A stretch of DNA of 64,000 bases from Deltaproteobacteria bacterium (GTDB lineage Bacteria > Desulfobacterota > DSM-4660 > Desulfatiglandales > Desulfatiglandaceae): positions 1-64,000 of the forward strand of contig JAIPDI010000028.1 of NCBI GenBank assembly GCA_021737785.1. The letters run 5' to 3'. Shown piece by piece: positions 61,915 through 64,000 of this stretch. The number at the start of each line of letters is the position of its first letter. Position 1 is the first letter of the stretch. The notes beneath the pieces are model-generated. The model was not told the DNA's origin, searched no databases, and was given only the letters and a program-made list of their open reading frames with translations. The translations under genes and the position numbers were made by a program.

Positions 61915-64000
61915 TGTCAAAAGATCAATCAACCGTTTATTTCGTGGATGGCAGTTCCTATGTCCACCGGGCCTATCATGCCATTCGGGGTCTCGCCAAT
62001 TCCAGGGGTTTCCCCACAAACGCCGTACTGGGCTTCACCAAGATGGTCCTGAAGCTTCTCGAAGAGAAGCAGCCTGCCTTTGTGGCCATCGTCTTCGATG
62101 CCAAGGGACCTACCTTCAGGCACGAGATGTATGAGGCCTACAAGGCAAACCGTCCTCCCATGCCCGATGACATGGCCGTTCAACTCCCCCCGTTGAAGCA
62201 GATCGTCAGATCCCTGGGGATTCAGTCATTCGAGATGGCGGGCTATGAGGCCGATGACGTCATCGGGACCTGGGCCAGAATCTGTGAAGCCGAGGGTCTG
62301 AAGGTGGTTATGGTAACGGGCGACAAGGATTTCAGACAACTGGTTACGCCCGATGCCTCCTTGTGGGATACCATGAAGGACCAGGTCACCAGTTATGATT
62401 CCATCAAGGCGGCCTACGGGTTTGAACCGGTCAAATTTATCGATGTCATGGGGCTGTCGGGAGACTCCTCAGACAATATCCCCGGCGTTCCGGGGGTGGG
62501 GGAGAAGACTGCGGTCCGCCTGATCCAGGAATTCGGGTCTTTTGAGGCCGTATTCGACCGGGTGGAAGAGATCACCCAGAAGAAACTGAAGGAGAGCCTG
62601 AAATCCTACCGGGATGAGGCGTTTCTGAGCAGACGTCTGGTGACCATCGATCGATTTGTGCCGCTTCAGGGGGATATTGAACAGCTCCGGCTGGGCGAAC
62701 CGTCCGAAGCGGAACTGGCCGCACTCTTCAGAGACCTGGAATTCAGGGGATTGTGGGACCAGTTTGCGTCACCCCATAAAGGGGACACAGCCTATGGTCT
62801 CTGCCAGTCCATAGAAGATCTGGAATGCCTGGCCCAGGAGATCAGGACGGCGGGGATCGTGGCCGTGGACACGGAGACCACGGGACAGGACCCGCTTCAG
62901 GCCGGACTGGTGGGCATCTCCTTTTGCTGTCGCGAGAGAGAGGCCGCCTATCTCCCGTTGGCGCACTGCTATCTGGGCTGCCCGGAACAGGTGGATTGGG
63001 TCGCGGCCCTCCCGGTATTGAAAGGGATACTGGAAGACGATAAGATCCTCAAGATCGGCCAAAACATCAAATATGATGCCGAGGTTCTCAAGCAGCACGG
63101 GGTGGCGCTGAAGGGGATCCACTTCGACACCATGATTGCCTCCTACGTGATCAACCCGGGTATCCGGCAGCACAATCTCGATTATCTGGCCCAGCATTAC
63201 CTGAACCATAAGATGATCAGTTACCAGGAGGTGACCGGCAAAGGGAAGAACGCATGTTGTTTTTCCCAAGTGGAGATCCGGAAGGCCTGCGAGTATTCGT
63301 GCGAGGATGCGGATATCGCCTTCAGGTTGAAGGGGATCCTCGGGGATAGGTTGCGCTCTGAAAAAAATGAAGATCTCTTCTATGGACTTGAAATGAAGCT
63401 CCTCCCGGTGCTCATGGATATGGAAATGGCCGGGATCCGAATCGATGCTGGATTTTTCAGAGAGATGTCGAGACGCTTTGCACAGGAGATGAAGAAGATA
63501 GAACAGGCTATTTTTGCCGAGGCCGGCATGCCCTTCAATATCAACTCGCCCCAGCAGCTGGGCTTCGTGTTATTTGAGAAACTTGGACTTCCGTGCCAGA
63601 AAAAGACCGCCAAGAGCGGGCACTATTCCACCGATGTGAGGGTCCTGAAGATGCTGGCGATCTCAAACTACACCATCCCCAGCCTCCTCCTTCGCTACCG
63701 GACCCTTTCCAAACTGAAATCCACCTATCTGGATGCCCTGATCAGGCTGGCCGATCCGTCCACCGGGCGGATCCACACCTCCTACAACCAGACGGTCGCC
63801 GCCACCGGGCGGTTGAGCAGCAGCAACCCGAATCTGCAGAACATCCCTGTGAAGGGAGAGGAGGGGAGGGAGATCCGGAAAGGATTTGTGGCGGAAAAAG
63901 GGCATTGCCTGGTGGGGGCCGACTACAGTCAGATCGAACTGAGGGTATTTGCCCATTATTCGGAAGATGAAGCGTTTATTGAGGCATTCCGAAAGGATCA
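61914..64000 (+). CDS. polA: DNA polymerase I, N-terminal 695 codons
   Basis: The gene runs off the window end with no stop. Residues 1-285: 5' nuclease with YFVDGSSYVHRAYHA, FDAKGPTFRHE, EADDVIGTW, VTGDKDFRQL and the helix-hairpin GVPGVGEKTA. Residues about 305-490: 3'-5' exonuclease with ExoI VAVDTETTG, ExoII GQNIKYDAE and ExoIII YSCEDAD, so proofreading should be intact. The polymerase domain begins around 500; TGRLSSSNPNLQNIP and motif A DYSQIELR are inside, the rest is missing. It repairs DNA and replaces RNA primers. Confidence 0.96.
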   Translation, partial: MSKDQSTVYFVDGSSYVHRAYHAIRGLANSRGFPTNAVLGFTKMVLKLLEEKQPAFVAIVFDAKGPTFRHEMYEAYKANRPPMPDDMAVQLPPLKQIVRSLGIQSFEMAGYEADDVIGTWARICEAEGLKVVMVTGDKDFRQLVTPDASLWDTMKDQVTSYDSIKAAYGFEPVKFIDVMGLSGDSSDNIPGVPGVGEKTAVRLIQEFGSFEAVFDRVEEITQKKLKESLKSYRDEAFLSRRLVTIDRFVPLQGDIEQLRLGEPSEAELAALFRDLEFRGLWDQFASPHKGDTAYGLCQSIEDLECLAQEIRTAGIVAVDTETTGQDPLQAGLVGISFCCREREAAYLPLAHCYLGCPEQVDWVAALPVLKGILEDDKILKIGQNIKYDAEVLKQHGVALKGIHFDTMIASYVINPGIRQHNLDYLAQHYLNHKMISYQEVTGKGKNACCFSQVEIRKACEYSCEDADIAFRLKGILGDRLRSEKNEDLFYGLEMKLLPVLMDMEMAGIRIDAGFFREMSRRFAQEMKKIEQAIFAEAGMPFNINSPQQLGFVLFEKLGLPCQKKTAKSGHYSTDVRVLKMLAISNYTIPSLLLRYRTLSKLKSTYLDALIRLADPSTGRIHTSYNQTVAATGRLSSSNPNLQNIPVKGEEGREIRKGFVAEKGHCLVGADYSQIELRVFAHYSEDEAFIEAFRKD

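Overview
The window looks like a piece of chromosome from an anaerobic Desulfobacterota (sulfate-reducer-like) bacterium. This is inferred from gene content, because no 16S or other taxonomic marker is present. The clues are a tungsten/molybdenum aldehyde:ferredoxin oxidoreductase with MoaD-like partners, a sigma-54-linked cluster of NifX/NifU-like small proteins without nitrogenase genes, an unusually dense run of PAS-type histidine kinases, an IPTL-CTERM protein and a Tat-exported iron superoxide dismutase. Base composition is moderately GC-rich, and several intergenic regions carry decayed repeats.

Layout. (1) 1-3128: N-terminus of inositol-3-phosphate synthase (leaving the window), an AOR-family oxidoreductase and, divergently, two small ubiquitin-fold (MoaD/ThiS-like) genes. 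(2) 3129-18243: a glycerol/glycerol-3-phosphate region. It holds a three-gene anaerobic glycerol-3-phosphate dehydrogenase module (GlpA-like, FAD/NAD oxidoreductase, DUF1667), a DeoR/GlpR-type repressor, a complete rhizobial-type glycerol ABC importer (glpSTPQUV), glycerol kinase and a DauA-like D-amino-acid dehydrogenase. Glycerol would be imported by GlpSTPQV, phosphorylated by GlpK and oxidised by the GlpA module. A conserved 25-bp promoter/operator block precedes both the dehydrogenase and transporter transcription units, and TTTCG-N4-CGAAA sites lie upstream of the repressor. (3) 18244-20337: alanine dehydrogenase flanked by direct and inverted repeats. (4) 20338-25873: a PAS/sigma-54 activator followed by four NifX/NifB-like proteins, two NifU/IscU-like scaffolds and an FmdB zinc ribbon, with a good -24/-12 promoter and two copies of a ~150-bp MITE-like element.

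(5) 26339-45174: a signal-transduction island with six histidine kinases (two of them hybrids carrying receiver domains), one NtrC-type regulator, one single-domain receiver, an N-terminally truncated chemoreceptor, an initiator tRNA with its promoter and terminator, and an uncharacterised 191-aa protein just upstream of the last kinase. (6) 45203-50507: housekeeping genes xerD-like, M24 aminopeptidase, mnmA and mtaB. (7) 50649-59522, minus strand: a GNAT-like protein, a three-part phosphodiesterase-TPR-sulfotransferase fusion, an IPTL-CTERM protein, lipoproteins and a large AsmA-like protein, suggesting cell-envelope functions. (8) 59674-64000: Tat-exported Fe-SOD, D-2-hydroxyacid dehydrogenase and the first 695 codons of DNA polymerase I.

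The most distinctive observations are the complementary degenerate ATPase pair GlpS/GlpT, the Cys-to-Asp change in the GlpA [2Fe-2S] site, the phosphodiesterase-TPR-sulfotransferase fusion, the compact sigma-54/NifX/NifU cluster with its MITEs, and two kinases with an unusual H-box and G2-box. All functions are assigned from recognisable motifs; no database search was possible.
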